Origin: Ulva prolifera
Taxonomy: Eukaryota > Chlorophyta > Ulvophyceae > Ulvales > Ulvaceae
Direction of reading: 5' to 3'
DNA: 64,000 nucleotides
NCBI GenBank assembly: GCA_023078555.1
Contig: CM041200.1
Location: 6,797,361-6,861,360, forward strand
Position numbers and translations under genes: made by a program. This document shows positions 35,158 to 47,606 of this stretch, piece after piece (position 1 is the stretch's first letter; each line of letters starts with the position of its first letter). The notes below the pieces were generated by a model. That model worked only from the letters and a program-made list of their open reading frames with translations, was not told the DNA's origin and ran no database searches.

Positions 35158-36644
35158 GGATCATGAGGGGACGTCAAGCGGCGGTCCGGCACGGATGTGT
35201 ATGTGTCTCGAGAGGTTTTATTCCCTCATTTTGTGGGTGTTGGGCATACCCCCACGCCCCCATATCAGACTTCCGACTCTGATTTTTGAAAAGGGCTTTG
35301 TTGATTTACATGTGCAGATTCACTTAATTTCCATCTCAAGGTGTCCCCGATTCTGAGCGACACGAAGACCGTCTTGTGATGTAGCACAGGCATCGCATGT
35401 TATGACACATTCAGCACAGAGTTGCTCAACAGTATTGGTGCCTGATGGTCCCCCTAAAGCAATGCTTATGAAAACATATGAGTACAACTTTTTCAATGTA
35501 ATCATGCAGAAAGTGCAACGAAACCGATCGCATTGGATGCCATTGTGGCGACAGGTGCCGAGAATGGTGTGACGCCATAAATGTCAACCAGTGCAGCAAG
35601 GGAGCACACACAGCTCGAATGCTGCGCCACAGACGAAGCATATATCGCGTCACACGCGGCTACGCCGACTTGCGCGCACGCTCAATCTTGACAGCTGGAG
35701 CGGCTGACATCTGGTCGATCGCTCATGTCGGGTCACATCCTGCCCCCGCGGCCCCGCCAGCCCGACCACTGGCACTGACGGGACCAGCCAGGCAACGAGG
35801 TTGTGAGGTTGCGGATGCAAGGATAGAACACAGGATGGCCTCGTCATCACTGGATCTCTCGTGATCTTGGACATGGAAGTTGGGAGTAGCATGTCCCGCC
35901 AGTCCCGGCCCGCCGAGTGAAGCAGCCTTTGTTCAGAGCACAGCAGCCGATGTCACTTCACCGAGACCGAACAACCTGGTGCATTCCCCGCCCCAGCTGG
36001 GTCAAAAATACAAACAAGAGACAAGAGCGTCTGCCTGTTTCTAAAGTACTGTATGGAATGGACGGAGTGGCAACTTCATTCACTGCTGCGTTGCTGCCAA
36101 ATGTCGTCCCCACCAACCAGCTGGGGCAGTACGCGGGCTGGCCGGAACCTATTGCCATAGTCCACCTACGCATTTCGACTCGGCACTTCTGCCCATTACT
36201 TCTTGTAAACAGCGTTATTCGTCCTCAACCGTACCGACATATGCTTCTCACAGCGTACATAAGAGACAAATTACATCCTGCAGTATACATGGTGGACTCT
36301 ATCACTCCTCCGAGGCAGGGAACACTGGAACGACGCTGCACTGGGATCGTGCTCTTGACATGATCAGCGCCACAACGCCTGTGGCACAGGGCAGAGCTTG
36401 GCGTGTGCTACTCAACAACAGCACACCGCGCGGCGGCAGCAACATACATTCCTGGCATCAACGATTTCTATTCCCCCTGCAATCACTCGAGGTGCATCAC
36501 ATGCTACGGCAATGCGCGGACGCCTGTGGCTGTGTCTACAAGCACACACATGGCAGCAAGTTGCGACGCTGCAGTTGCCCTCTGGCCACAATTGCGCACC
36601 CCTGGCTACGGTGAGCACTGGCACGACACAGGCCGCGGCCGGGG
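35158..36644 (+). other. Possible unrecognised plus-strand gene, exons unresolved
   Basis: Separate stretches look protein-like: 35.89-36.03 kb (Pro/Ser-rich, PNNLVHSPPQLGQKY), 36.05-36.17 kb (TNQLGQYAGWPEPIAIVHL), and 36403-36654, which contains Cys/His-rich YSPCNHSRCITCYGNA and ends in TAG. I cannot join them with confidence or name a family. The last frame would overlap the 3' end of the minus-strand LSF1-like gene (stop at 36645) by about 10 bp. Confidence 0.25.
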
Positions 36645-38489
36645 TCACATGTAGGCGGGGCGGCGCATGATGCGGATGCGGCGGGCGGTCTCGCGGCGGG
36701 CGGCGGCGACCTCCTCGGACCGCAGCACGCGCGCCGGCGGCACCTCCAGCGCATGCATCATCTGCCCCCCTCCCCCCCGGGACAACGGCCGCGCCGGGTC
36801 CACGCTGCGGATGGACTGCACCCTGAAGGAGTACCGCAGCGTCGCCGGCTTGTGCTTAGGGAGGACCTGCACACAACCTCCCGTCGGGCCGCTGCACAGG
36901 CATCAACAGGAGAGGGAAGGCCCCTGCACGCGCAGCCACGGCGCAAGAGGGCGCTGTGCCCGACACAGAACCATGCGCGGACATGGCCCACCAGACCATG
37001 CACACGGTTTGAAGTAGCATGCACGCCCCTCCATCATCTCGACCACCACTTACAAACCACGAGCAACAGACGCTGCTAGTGTCCAAGTCTTTGTTTCGAA
37101 ACATGACACGCATAATCGAACGTGTACATGCTGACTGTAACGGCTCGGCAGGTGAAGCCTTGCAATGGCAGCATCAGCAACGCTGGGCGGCCGGTGCGCA
37201 CCCACACTTCTGCAGTGTGGGCCCCCTGCTCCACCCGCGTCATCGGGATCTCCAGAGGGCCCCCCGCGGACCCGGGCCTCACGACAGTGTCCTGCGCAGA
37301 GGCCCGGGCCTCCACCGGCACTGGGGCCTCACGGCCCGGACTGTAGGCGGACGGCACGGCGCGGGGGCGGTGCCCGGCAGCGGCGGCTTCAGCGGCGGCG
37401 GGGGGCTCGCACTTGCCGGGGACGGAGGGGTCGAGCGACAGCACGACGTTGCCGGAGCCGCCGTACGGCCACACGACCCTGACCAGGCGCGGCTGGAACG
37501 CCACCTCCCGCGCCATCTTTGCCGTCGCCGCGCGAATGATGCCCTGCATGCGGCACCCGGGCGGTGAGGCAGGCCCCGTTGTGTGCCAGCAGAGGGCAGT
37601 CTCGCTCACGGGAGCAACTGTGACATGCAGTAAAGAAATGATTGGTTCGGACGTTCTGGGCCACATGTAGCCAGCGCATGGGCGTTCCCATCACAATCTG
37701 CTGCAGAATGATGATCTTGTCTGGCGCGCACTTTGCCGATGTGCTCATGTTTGGGCCATGGAACGTGCGCCACACGTCAACTGCCGCAGACATGGTGCAT
37801 GCGGCCATGGAGCGGCGGCTCGGTTTGGGAGGCCACGAGCATGTAGCGCACGGCAGGACGAGGGGGGCTCACCACATCGACCTCGCAGCCGCAGCGCTGG
37901 CGCGCCACCATCACGCTCTCTGCCAGCGGCAGGCAGCCCACCCAGTGCAGGCACGCCGCCACCGCCGTCGCCGCGAGGCCCGGCGCCTTACTCGGAGCAT
38001 GCAGCAGCACTGCCGCATTGCCCCCCGGCCGCACGCTGCCGCGGCTGCTCACGCCGAGCCGCACCGCCGCGGCGTGCAGGCAGCACACGGCGTCGATGAA
38101 GGCTGCGAGGGGGGATACGTGCGGCGGCGTGCCGCGAAGCCGCAGCCCCGGCCGGCACGACACGCGCACGATGTCCACCGTCTGCAGGCCAAACTCGGCC
38201 GCGACGGACACCGCGCCCTCCGCGTCCAGCATGCCCTGGACCACAACTAGCCACGGCAGCACAGCGCGCGCCACCAGCCGCGCCCCCTGCGCGCCGCCCG
38301 CTCCATCTGCATGCAGCATCTGAGTCAGCGCGGTGGTGCTGTTGCGTGCCCGCGCCTTGCCACGGTTCTCACACCAGCGACTGTACCGCGGCAGCGTGGC
38401 TGGTGCATGCGCTACACAAAGCTGCTGCAGCACCAGCAGGCTTTTAGTTGCAAGTACTTGGGGGATCACAGCGGGGCCGAGATAGCCGG

Positions 38490-38521
<32 letters not shown>

Positions 38522-39299
38522 TGCAGGGTCGCGCACCGGCGTTGGCGCCCTCATGGGGAGCGGACGGGGGGGCCAGCAGTTCAAGCCGAGGCACAGAGAG
38601 GCACGCCTGCAGGCTGCGCCGCCACTGCTCCGGCCGCCCCAGGCACCTGAGGAACTTGCCCTGCATGCTCGCCATGCGTCATGTCGATCCGAAGGCACTG
38701 CGCAGCCGCTCGGCAGCATCGGCTCCACGGATAGCATGCGGTAGGTCGGGAAACTGGCGTGAGGCAAGCAAACATGTGATACAAGGAAATGCATGGCCGT
38801 GGCGCGGGAGCGCGGTGCCGCCATGGCCACGGCTGGAAAGCTGCGCAGCGCCACTTCAAGCCACCCAGGGCGTTCTCGTACATGGGGTGATTGCAGAGAG
38901 CGTTGAAGGGTCTACGAGACACACCTCTCCCTGCCTCGTCCTGTGGTACGTTACAAGCATTTGCCTGCCTGGCCGCCGTGGCTCCCCCTGTTGTGGCACT
39001 ACCAGCACGCTGTGGTCTGCCAGGGCCCCCATTGCCACAGCATCGCTGCATGCTCCCCCGCTGACACCGCACGCATACCACACATACCCCTCGCGCCTGC
39101 CAGGTGAACGTCTGGGGCGTTGCATGACACAGGCTAGGCTTGAGTCGTCCATGAGGGCTGGCAGCAAGGTGGCCAGCGCCTCAGAGCCCCACCTTCCCTG
39201 AACGCTGTGTACATCTCCCGCACACAGCAGGCTATCCCCGGGCTGCAGCAGGCGGGACTCAGCTTTTGTGCATCCAGCAAGGATCCGGTGCACGACCAC
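36645..39299 (-). CDS. LSF1-like PDZ / pseudo-phosphatase / CBM48 protein; N terminus unresolved
   Basis: Minus-strand exons: PDZ exon from 39299 to about 39100; 38660-38537; 38306-37873 (phosphatase fold); 37543-37202 and 36866-36645 (CBM48). The PDZ part has ILAGCTKAESRLLQPGDSLL. The phosphatase part has GMLDAEGAVSVAAEFGLQ, VSPLAAFIDAV and AATAVAACLHWVGCLPLAE, aligning with SEX4/LSF1. The carbohydrate module starts VRVVWPYGGSGNVVLSLD and ends ATLRYSFRVQSIRSVDPARP. PDZ, phosphatase, CBM48 in that order is the LSF1 architecture; plant LSF1 is a plastid scaffold bringing beta-amylases to starch and lacks phosphatase activity. Here the HCxxGxxR loop reads HAPSKAPG, so catalytic Cys and Arg are both absent. 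A 29-nt G run at 38493-38521 (C on the sense strand) lies in an intron. Exons before 39.3 kb and between 39.1 and 38.66 kb are not resolved. Confidence 0.75.
38493..38521 (-). repeat. 29-nt homopolymer (C on the LSF1-like sense strand)
   Basis: Reads as G on the plus strand. It lies 15 nt into the intron that follows exon 38660-38537 of the LSF1-like gene. Confidence 0.75.
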
Positions 39300-40690
39300 C
39301 TGCATACACTGTCGGCTGTGTGCGGTCTGCATGGTCGCCAGTGTCATCTATCGAAGGCCTGTAGTGGCCAACACTCCCCATTACGCAAACAAGGGTCAAG
39401 AGAAGCATGTGTCTCCGTAATGACTCTGCATAGGGCGACATGACTCTGACAGCCTTGGCTACAGCTTCGCGCAAGTCGCTGCCTTCCGTCAATGCGCACT
39501 CGGGGTCGCACATTCGAGGACTCCGGGTCCACCAAGAATTGGATCCGCAATGGCTTCTGTAATTCGACGTAGTACTTTCTGGAATTTGTTCTTGACGTGT
39601 ACCGCTGCTGTGTTGCAGGCTCGTCCCTGCATCGCGTCGTCATTGATGTACAAATTCTGATACCCACCACGCATGTCCCTGTCTCGAGTTATGTGCAGCA
39701 GCCTGACATCAGCTTTCACAACACCCAGTACCGTTGAAGCTCGTGCACGTTCACATGGATCTGCTGTGCTCATAGAGGCTGAAAGGATCACGAAGGCGCC
39801 CACTTACGATAGCGCTGGAGCAATCTCTAACGCTCCAGCCATGTCGAGCCCTGGAAATGCAGTATAGCATTTCATTCAATGGTACACATGTATTCACGTT
39901 GTAGACGGCTGCGTACGGATGGTAGAATGTCACGGGGTTCAAGCTCGTTGATGCGCGTGCAGGTGACACACGCGCCCTTCCCAATGGCGTTGAACCTGTG
40001 CTGCGCAAGCACAGCCTCATACTCAAGAATATAGAATGCCGATACGCAGTCTTAGCAACATCTAGGCTGACTGTGTCCGTGTGACAGGTCTTTGTCAGCT
40101 GTCGGGATGCACACAACGCCCCATGTCCTTGCAGACTCACTACGTTGACGGTACGTAGACACGCTATGTTCGCTGCCCGTGCTATTAACTGTTTCAAGTT
40201 TGATTTCACTTCTGTACGTGTTCGAAAACAAGGTCATTGTTCTGCGCTCACGCCGATAGCGCGACAAGTCGAGTCTGCATGGGGCAGGATGGCGATGCCA
40301 GCACTGCCAGCAATCCGCTTATTAGGTATGATTAATATCCAGCCAGCCCCGCACGCGTGAGTGCCGCGTGCACGGCCTCAGCTGATCGTGACGGCCGCTG
40401 CTCATCTTCTCACAGAGAAGCCAGTACGACCGTGTGGTCGGCGTTGGACCTGATGTGCCAGTGGCTCCCTGGAAGACGCGCTGGCCGAACAACTTCCCGC
40501 AACTGCCACACCGTCATGGCGACGGGCACTCTAATTCAGGTGGAACGACATGCTTCACACACGAGTGGGGTGGTCAGTAGCCCCGGCGTGTATCATGCTC
40601 GAGTTTGAGCTCGAGGACACGTTGCGCGCGTGCAATAAGCTAGAGACATCAACCTGGCAGTAAACATGAGAGGAGCCGCAATTTGAGAGG
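39300..40690. other. 5' region of the LSF1-like gene and RWDD2-like promoter
   Basis: Minus-strand frames near 39.5-39.8 kb (MSTADPCERARASTVLGVVK) may be N-terminal exons of the LSF1-like gene, but splice joins are not established. The stretch from about 39.87 to 40.69 kb shows no gene and should contain both promoters. Confidence 0.3.
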
Positions 40691-42418
40691 ATGCGAGAAA
40701 TTGAAATTGACGCGCTGTCTAGGCAGGTGCAAGAGCTCGATGTGCGCATCCGCCACACTCCACATCTTGAAATCGGCGCCAGATTGGCTGTCTTGACTGA
40801 GCTCAACAAAGGCGGAAACGCAGAGGCAAGTTTGACGCATGATGATTCCATTTGCAGGCACTACAGAGTGTATACCCGGATGACGGGTCAGTTGTGTTTT
40901 CAGCAGCAGAGCAGGAAAGGCTCAGGCATGCCGAGCAGCTAACCTCTGATGCGGACACACGCAATGCTGGAGCTGCTGTTTGGCAAGGATGCCTATCCGG
41001 CTGCATCAACCTCCCGAATATGAGCGTAGAGGGCGCTGCGGTATCCCTGCGTTTCATGCTGCCCACGGGCTACCCAGATGCGAGCCCGTCCTTGCAACTC
41101 ATTGCCAATGCACCCAGGTATGCACCGACCCCCGCTCCAACCGCTTACATGCACAGCGTAGCTTGTATGGTAGTCGTTCGAGAAACAGGCAGCCAGCATC
41201 ACTCTAATTCTCAGTTCTTTCCTTTCCGTTGGCCCGGGATGGTGCTGGCATAAGCATAAGCTGTCGAGATCCTTTTCGCATCTAAACGTCTGTCTTAGAG
41301 GAGATCTCATGCAATGGGACCACAGGGGCTCGTGCCTTTGCATGTCGCATCATGCCACAGACCCGTTGCATCACCTTGCAATGATGTGTCATCCAGACAG
41401 CCCTCAACCCCTGCCCGACGCCGCCCATCCCATGCAGGGAGCATCACGACCAGCTGACCCAAGAGCTAGCCAGCTTTGCACAGCAACACGCGGGCGAGGA
41501 GGTGCTGCTGCTGTGCGTCGAGCACGTCTCCGCGCTCCTCGAGAGCCGCCTCGCAAGCGGCGCCCTTTCTGCTGCCGCGCCCGGCCCCGCGCCGCCGGCC
41601 GCCCAAGACGTGCCAGAGACACACTCTCTCATGCATGCCGTCGTCTGGTGCGCTTGCTACTCCACGTGTGCCCATCAACTGGGCTGCGCCACCACGGTGC
41701 ATGAACACTCCGTGATGTCGTTCGCTGAAGCACGCGGCTTGGCGGGTGTGGGGTGGCCTCCCACAACAAACACCTGCCGAGGCATGTCCCCAGCGCAAGC
41801 ACTCCCCCCCGGCCAAGCCTGCCGCCTGCTGCTGTGTTGTAGCTTTACCAGGGGTACATGTGTGGGGTGGCTTGCCCTCCGACTGTGCTTGCCGCGTGCA
41901 TGCGTGTGGAGCGAGTGCTGTTGGTCGCAACGCTTTGTCGCGTGAACACGTGCAACGCCCCGAGCTCGTGTCAATTACCCTGCTGTGATCAGAATGCGTA
42001 CGCCAGTGGCAGCTGAGATCATTCATATCCCACATGCGTCCGCCAGCCCGGCTTGGTGTGAAGGTTCCACCACATCAAGTCGCCGAAGAAGCGGCGCAGC
42101 ATGGCCGCATGGTCCAGCGACCTCGCGGTCGGCGGCATGTACAAGCTCGGCTACCCCGGCGTGCTGCTGCTCGAGGGCGCCGCTGCCGACGTCGGCGAGT
42201 TCCTCGAGCGGCTGCGCAGCCAGCGCTGGAAGGCAATGGCTGTGCGCGGGGAGCAGCAGGAGGAGTGCGGCAGCGCCGCCGCGCTGCGCGCGCGCCGCCG
42301 CCTGCCGCCGCGCCTCGCAGAGCTGCGGGATGAGCAGCTCGGGGAGATGGGCGAGGCCGCCCGCGCCGCCGGCCTACACGACCTCTTCCTCTGCGCCCTC
42401 AAGCTCGACCGTGGCTGA
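40691..42418 (+). CDS. RWD domain-containing protein 2-like (RWD + DUF1115)
   Basis: Four exons close in phase: 40691-40726, 40858-41117, 41438-41647, 42064-42418 (286 aa, close to human RWDD2A/B). The N terminus MREIEIDALSRQ joins to ALQSVYPDDGSVVF, the start of an RWD fold, followed by the RWD core (LRFMLPTGYPDASPSLQL). Exon 3 is helical (DQLTQELASFAQQHAGEEVL). The join of exons 3 and 4 creates VVWFHHIKSPKKRR, the DUF1115 signature, followed by YKLGYPGVLLLEG and a C-terminal helical part. RWD domains mediate protein contacts in ubiquitin and translation-control factors; the role of RWDD2 itself is not known. Exons 1-2 are moderate in GC, exons 3-4 very GC-rich. Confidence 0.85.
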
Positions 42419-44015
42419 CGCCCGGCACCCCGCCACGGCGGCGTGGTTCGCGTGCTCGGGTCGCGGCCGGCCTGGCCTGCGTCTCGCACCGGCGGCCTCG
42501 GCTCGATCGTACTGGATCCCTCTTCATGATCTGGTGCGTGCACTTGTGCAGCTACACACTAGCATGTGGTGCGTGCACTGGTGCAGATTGCGCCCCCGTC
42601 CGGGGTTGACTGCATGCAGTGCCGGTGCATGCTGGCGCGTGCGGCCTGCACAAATGCGGTGCCGTGAGCGCGAGCGCGCGGTGCAGGAACACCTCAGATG
42701 CAGGCGTGCCACATCACGCAGGGGAGGATGCGCTTGGCACGGCGAGCGCTCGGCGCCCCTGACCCGATCAAGCATGCAGCTGGGTCGAGATCCACAGGTT
42801 TGGCACAGTTCTTGCAGTGGAGTGGCCCAGAGCAGTGCGTGTGTGGCTGGCCTGCAAGTGCAGGTGCCAGCGGCATAGATGCATCTGCGCAGGAAGATTG
42901 CCGTGCCAAGCGCATCCAAGTCACCTCACTGGGGCTGGTCTCGCTGCTTCCCGTTAGTGCTGGCTGGAGATCATGCATGGTAAGGCATGCAATTGGCAGA
43001 AGCAAGTGCAGGTAAATATCCACCGCAGTTGATGAGATGGAACTTTGATTTCAGAGGCTCTGACAGTGCCTGGTCTGATTTTGCCAGAGCCATGTCATCT
43101 CACGGTTGCCTTTGTCACAAATCACTGGACCGAGTCAAGCTTGCAAAACAACATTGGGGGCGTGGTGGCTAGAAGGATTGACCCTGCTGGTACACCACAG
43201 TGTTGTTATCAAGTGTTGGGATCGACGATGACCGAATGCAGGCCAGGAGGGGCACTGGATCCGGATAAGACGGCTTGCTTGTGCTGTGCATGTAGGCCGG
43301 GCAGCTGCCTCATGGTTCAAGTTGATTGCACAGGCACGTAGAGTCCTCCAGCTGCGCCTCATGGTAGGTCGACTTCGACATGATGTAGCCCATCCACATG
43401 CGCAAACGTCTAGATCTGTGACTGGTGTAGCGTTATCGACATTATATGTCGGCACGTGGTCCCGATTATCCGGAGTTGTGAACTTCTGGTTAGGACATAT
43501 TTGGCTAAGCAACTCCAGATGTAAATTACTTCACATTACATGTAAAGGCACAAGCATACAGCCCAGTGCATATTCGCGAAACGCACGAGCGATGCACGGG
43601 CATCTTATCTAGGCGTAAGGATGGCGTGCAGACACACCGCAGCTGCGCGTGTATACCTTCCGGCGAGGTGCTCATACAAACGAATCGAGTATCTGTACAT
43701 GGTATTTCTGCGGAACGTCGACGAGAGCTCGTCCACGAATCGGATTCGCCATGCATTGCCTTTGAGCAGAATATACTGGCCACAAAATCAAGTCAGCCAC
43801 GCAATATGCACGGGTGTGCGCCTGAATGGACCACATAAGTCCTGGTCCCACCCCAACAAGGAGCACCAGTACGCTGTCAACCTTTCCATACGCTCGCGTT
43901 TGGGTTTGGCAGTAGCATCAGAGATTAGCAGCTGCAGCACTCCCGTCGGAACGGTGGCCTTCGCACATTTCACCGTGAAGTATTGACGTTGCTGTCTATC
44001 AGATATACCACAAAC
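42419..44015. other. Intergenic sequence
   Basis: About 1.6 kb with no supported gene; open frames here look noncoding. It contains the RWDD2-like 3' UTR and the promoter of the FAD4-like gene. Confidence 0.4.
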
Positions 44016-45787
44016 ATGCTCTGCCATACTTCCAATTGCGTGTCATGGCGCTCCAGGGCCGTGGGTGTTCGCAACAATTCAGCGCAAGTTTGCCACGCTG
44101 TAGCGACCGAGACCACCAAACCGGAGGTCGCCGAGAAGCGCCAGGTAGTATCATATGATGGAGTGGACTTCACGGTCGATGAAAATCCAGAGCTGAAGAG
44201 CTCGTGGGGGCAGCGTGTCACAGTCGCATCGAGCTCGGTCGCGATGGGGCTGTTGATGGCCTCTGGTTTCAGCCATGGCATCGATGGTCTACAAGCCGGC
44301 CTTTGCATATTCGCAGGCTACATTTTTGCAGGTTTGACTTTTTCTGATGGCCTTGTGTGTATGCTTTGCAGCGGCAGGGAGCCTACGTGTCTGCAGGCCT
44401 CCAACATGTGTTAGTACAGCTGCACTCGTGGAAGCCAGCAGTCAGCCGGAATGCGGAAACACTGCAGCCCGCCCCGTGCTTACACATGCCCACTTGTTTT
44501 TCTCCTCTTTTCGTCCGTGTACTGATATAGATGTGGGTGCAGACATTGGCTCTGGTCTATACCACTTTGGGGTGGACAACTATGGAAGCAAAGACACCCC
44601 CGTCGTTGGCAGCCAGATAGCAGCCTTCCAAGGTATGCTCTTGTCATCGAAGGTGATCACCGGTGTCGACCCGCGCTCACATCGTTTCGCGTGTCTCGAG
44701 GTAGACAATGCAGCGTTCGCTGGCCTGTTTGTACAGTGGCACCTTTGCCTGAGCTTGACCAATTGAAGTGATTTGCACGCTGATCAATGATTGGCCGGTC
44801 CACGCAATAAGAAATTGCAGCACTGGCCTTGCCATACTGACAGAACTCACACCACACCGTAATCGAGCCTGCTCAATCGAACAATCCCCTTTGCGCAGCC
44901 ACGCCACGCACACTGACTCACCCAGAGCATATCGCTCGCCATGCCCCCATATTCAGCAGCGTAGCACCGCTGCGACCGCCACGCCACGTACCTGACCATC
45001 GCTTTGCGCCCGCTGCAGGGCACCACCAGCGGCCGTGGACGATCACGCAGCGCGAGTTCTGCAACAACTGCAGCCTGACGTTCAAGCCCGCGGGTGTCTC
45101 GGCGGCGCTGTTCCTCGCGGCCTCCGCCGCCGGCCTCACGCCGAGCCAATGGGACGTCTTTGCGGCGTCGGCCATCTTCTTCATCGCCATGTCACAGCAG
45201 TTCCACGCCTGGAGCCACACGCTCCCGAGCCGCCTGCCGCCGGCGGTTGTGACGCTGCAGAACGCCAACCTCATCATCTCCCGCAAGGCCCACGGCATCC
45301 ACCACCGCAGCCCCTTTAGTGCGCCCCCCTCCCGCCCGCCGCATGCCCTCCCTGCATCCCACCACCCACTCCACCCGGTCCAGACGGACCTCCACCGTGC
45401 GCCTTGCCCCCAGGCTGTGGGCCAACCCTGTGGAGCCAGCAGCCCTACAGCAGGCAACACGTCTGTAGTCAGAACGCACGGTGGGAATGCCTGACGTACT
45501 TGCCCTGTCAGGCTGGCTGCTCTGTGGCTGTGCTCGGCCGTCTGCCGCACCTCCCCCCCCCCCCCCCCCCATGGCTGGCCGGCGTGACCGCGTCGCCGTG
45601 CTGTGCAGATGTCAACTACTGCATCGTCAGCGGCTGGTGCAACCCGCTGCTGGACGCGGGAGTGATGCTCGCACTGGAGCGGGCCATCCACCGCGCGACC
45701 GGGGTCGAGCCGCGGGGCTGGTCGGAGCCGCAAGCGGGGTGGCGCGAGATGACCCCGGAGGAGGCCGCCGCCGCCGACCAGCGGTGA
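44016..45787 (+). CDS. FAD4: FAD4/TMEM189/CarF-family desaturase, probably plastid
   Basis: Four exons close in phase: 44016-44331, 44531-44632, 45019-45318, 45609-45787 (298 aa). Conserved His motifs run in family order: DIGSGLYHFGVDNYG, GHHQRPWTITQREF, QQFHAWSHT, HGIHHRSPF, then NYCIVSGWCNPLLD. Several hydrophobic segments lie between them. The family has plant FAD4, which makes trans-delta3 16:1 in plastid phosphatidylglycerol, and animal/bacterial TMEM189/CarF, which makes the plasmalogen vinyl ether. The N terminus (MLCHTSNCVSWRSRAVGVRN) is Ser/Arg-rich without acidic residues, like a transit peptide, favouring the FAD4 role. FAD4 needs a peroxiredoxin partner in Arabidopsis; none is in this window. 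Intron 3 has an 18-nt C run near its 3' end (45553-45570). Confidence 0.88.
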
Positions 45788-47606
45788 CCGCCCCCCCGGC
45801 CCCTGCTCGGAGGCTGCCCTCATCTCTACGCCAGCTCTGGAAGAGTCAGACTGCAGCACCGCCAGGGCGCACGCACGTGAAACCCCCACATTCCAGCACT
45901 GCAAGAGCGCGCAAGAGCTCAACACCGATGTGGGCACCACAAGATTCGACACGTGCGGCACAGGAGGCCCATCGCATAGCACTGCCCGCATCCCTGCGTC
46001 GCCAGGCCTCCCTGTTGTGCGGGGGCTTAGCTGCCGGTGTCAGTCGATGAGTCGTCAGCGTGCTGGGCGCACCTACGTCATCCGGAACTTGAATCCTAGT
46101 GACTTGGCCGTGGCCACATGCAGCACGTCACGTGGCAGCGGGCCGCAGAGCTTGTTTACCAGCAGCACTGTCGCACCGTTGCAGGCTTGCCAGGCAGTCG
46201 GGGCTTGCTGTCAACGTTTCCCTCCTTGGATGAGCTCTGCAGTCGCTGCTTTTACTCGTGTTGGTCAGTCATGCAGTTCTGCGGTAGTTTGAAGTGATGT
46301 TTGTAGGTTCGTGCTGGCTTTCTATTTTGTGTGTCCTCGTAGGGGCCCCGCTTCGTGTGTGAAGCTCGAGCCCTGGATCAGAACATGCAGCATGCCTTGC
46401 AGTGACGTGCGCCCAGTGATGCCAGTGACAATTGTAAGCAGCTATGTATTGACATGTGTGTTCCTCACCCCAAGCTGCAATCCTCTCCACAGCGCAGCTT
46501 ACTCGTGTGATTGTCGCTGCTATAAATGCACGAGTAAAGTGACTGTGGTCGTGGCCATCCCCTTCTGGGCCATTGGCATGTGGTCTGTGCTATGGCTGCA
46601 GCCTGGCGTGACCACATGTACACACAGAGTAGTCGTTTGTTTGAAGATAGACACTGTGAATGGCGTAAACAGTGTGGAGATCTTCGATTTGAGTCTTGTG
46701 CAGTCCATGGTTGCTGGATCAAATCTGGTGGCAAGAAAGCCTGTCGCTGTCCTATTCAGACAGTGTTGGGGGGTATGAGAACATGCAGGCATCCAGAGAA
46801 ACGCAATTGTAAGAGAGTGCAAAGCTGTAGCTGTAGCGGTGGGATAGATGACATGGTGTGAGCCGTTGCATGGCAAAGTACCAAGGCAATGTGTGGACAG
46901 CCCCAAGCTCAAAACTCCGGAATCACGCTAGCTATGAACAGCATCTTCAGAGCCCAGAGTTGATTACTGACAACAAGGTGTAGTGAATGGTTCGAGACGT
47001 CTCTGTTCACGAGGTGCCTTGTCTACGCGTATGGTCTTCAGTTTCGCGTGGATGTACCTGTACAGTGCTTGTGCCTCCTGCAGAGGGTACATCTGATGGT
47101 GCTGTGTAAAGTGAAAATCCACTTGCTCCTGGGATGTTTGTGTTTGGGGGTGTCGGGTTGCGCGCGGGGTGCAAGGTTGCACGGGACTCGGCTTGAGGGG
47201 CTGCAGTGCCTTGTGGTTGTTTTGAGTTGAGTAGGGTGGCAGCAGTTGCGACGCTCTGCAGTGGTGTGCCTTGACTGTGCTGAGGTCTGGCGCGATTCCT
47301 GCGTTGCTACCTGCCTCTCCGACTTTGTCCATGCATGACACAGGTCTGGCATCGACTTTCATCATCCTGTAACATGGCCGTGCGTTCGCACCGGTTGGCG
47401 GGGTCGGCAGGTCAGTGAGTACAGCTGCAACTGTATGCATGACCTTTCCGCACAAGCTTCGTCCGTTCAATCAAGGCGATGGCAGTGCATACTAACAAGC
47501 TGGCGGCATACAAAACTTCTGTTTTTTCAATTAAACGTCTACCATATTTCGTGCTCCTGTCAGGTCGTGTCCGCAGGAGGGGGTACAATTGACAGTTACG
47601 CTCACC
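45788..47606. other. Intergenic sequence
   Basis: About 1.8 kb with no supported gene. Open frames at 46.3-46.8 kb are Cys/Val-rich but have no domain or splice support. Confidence 0.4.

Noticed and set aside
40826-40857. A 32-nt GC-AG intron in the RWDD2-like gene
   Set aside because: A normal GTGCAAG donor at 40727 with the same acceptor gives a 131-nt intron in phase and a better RWD start (MREIEIDALSRQ then ALQSVYPDD).
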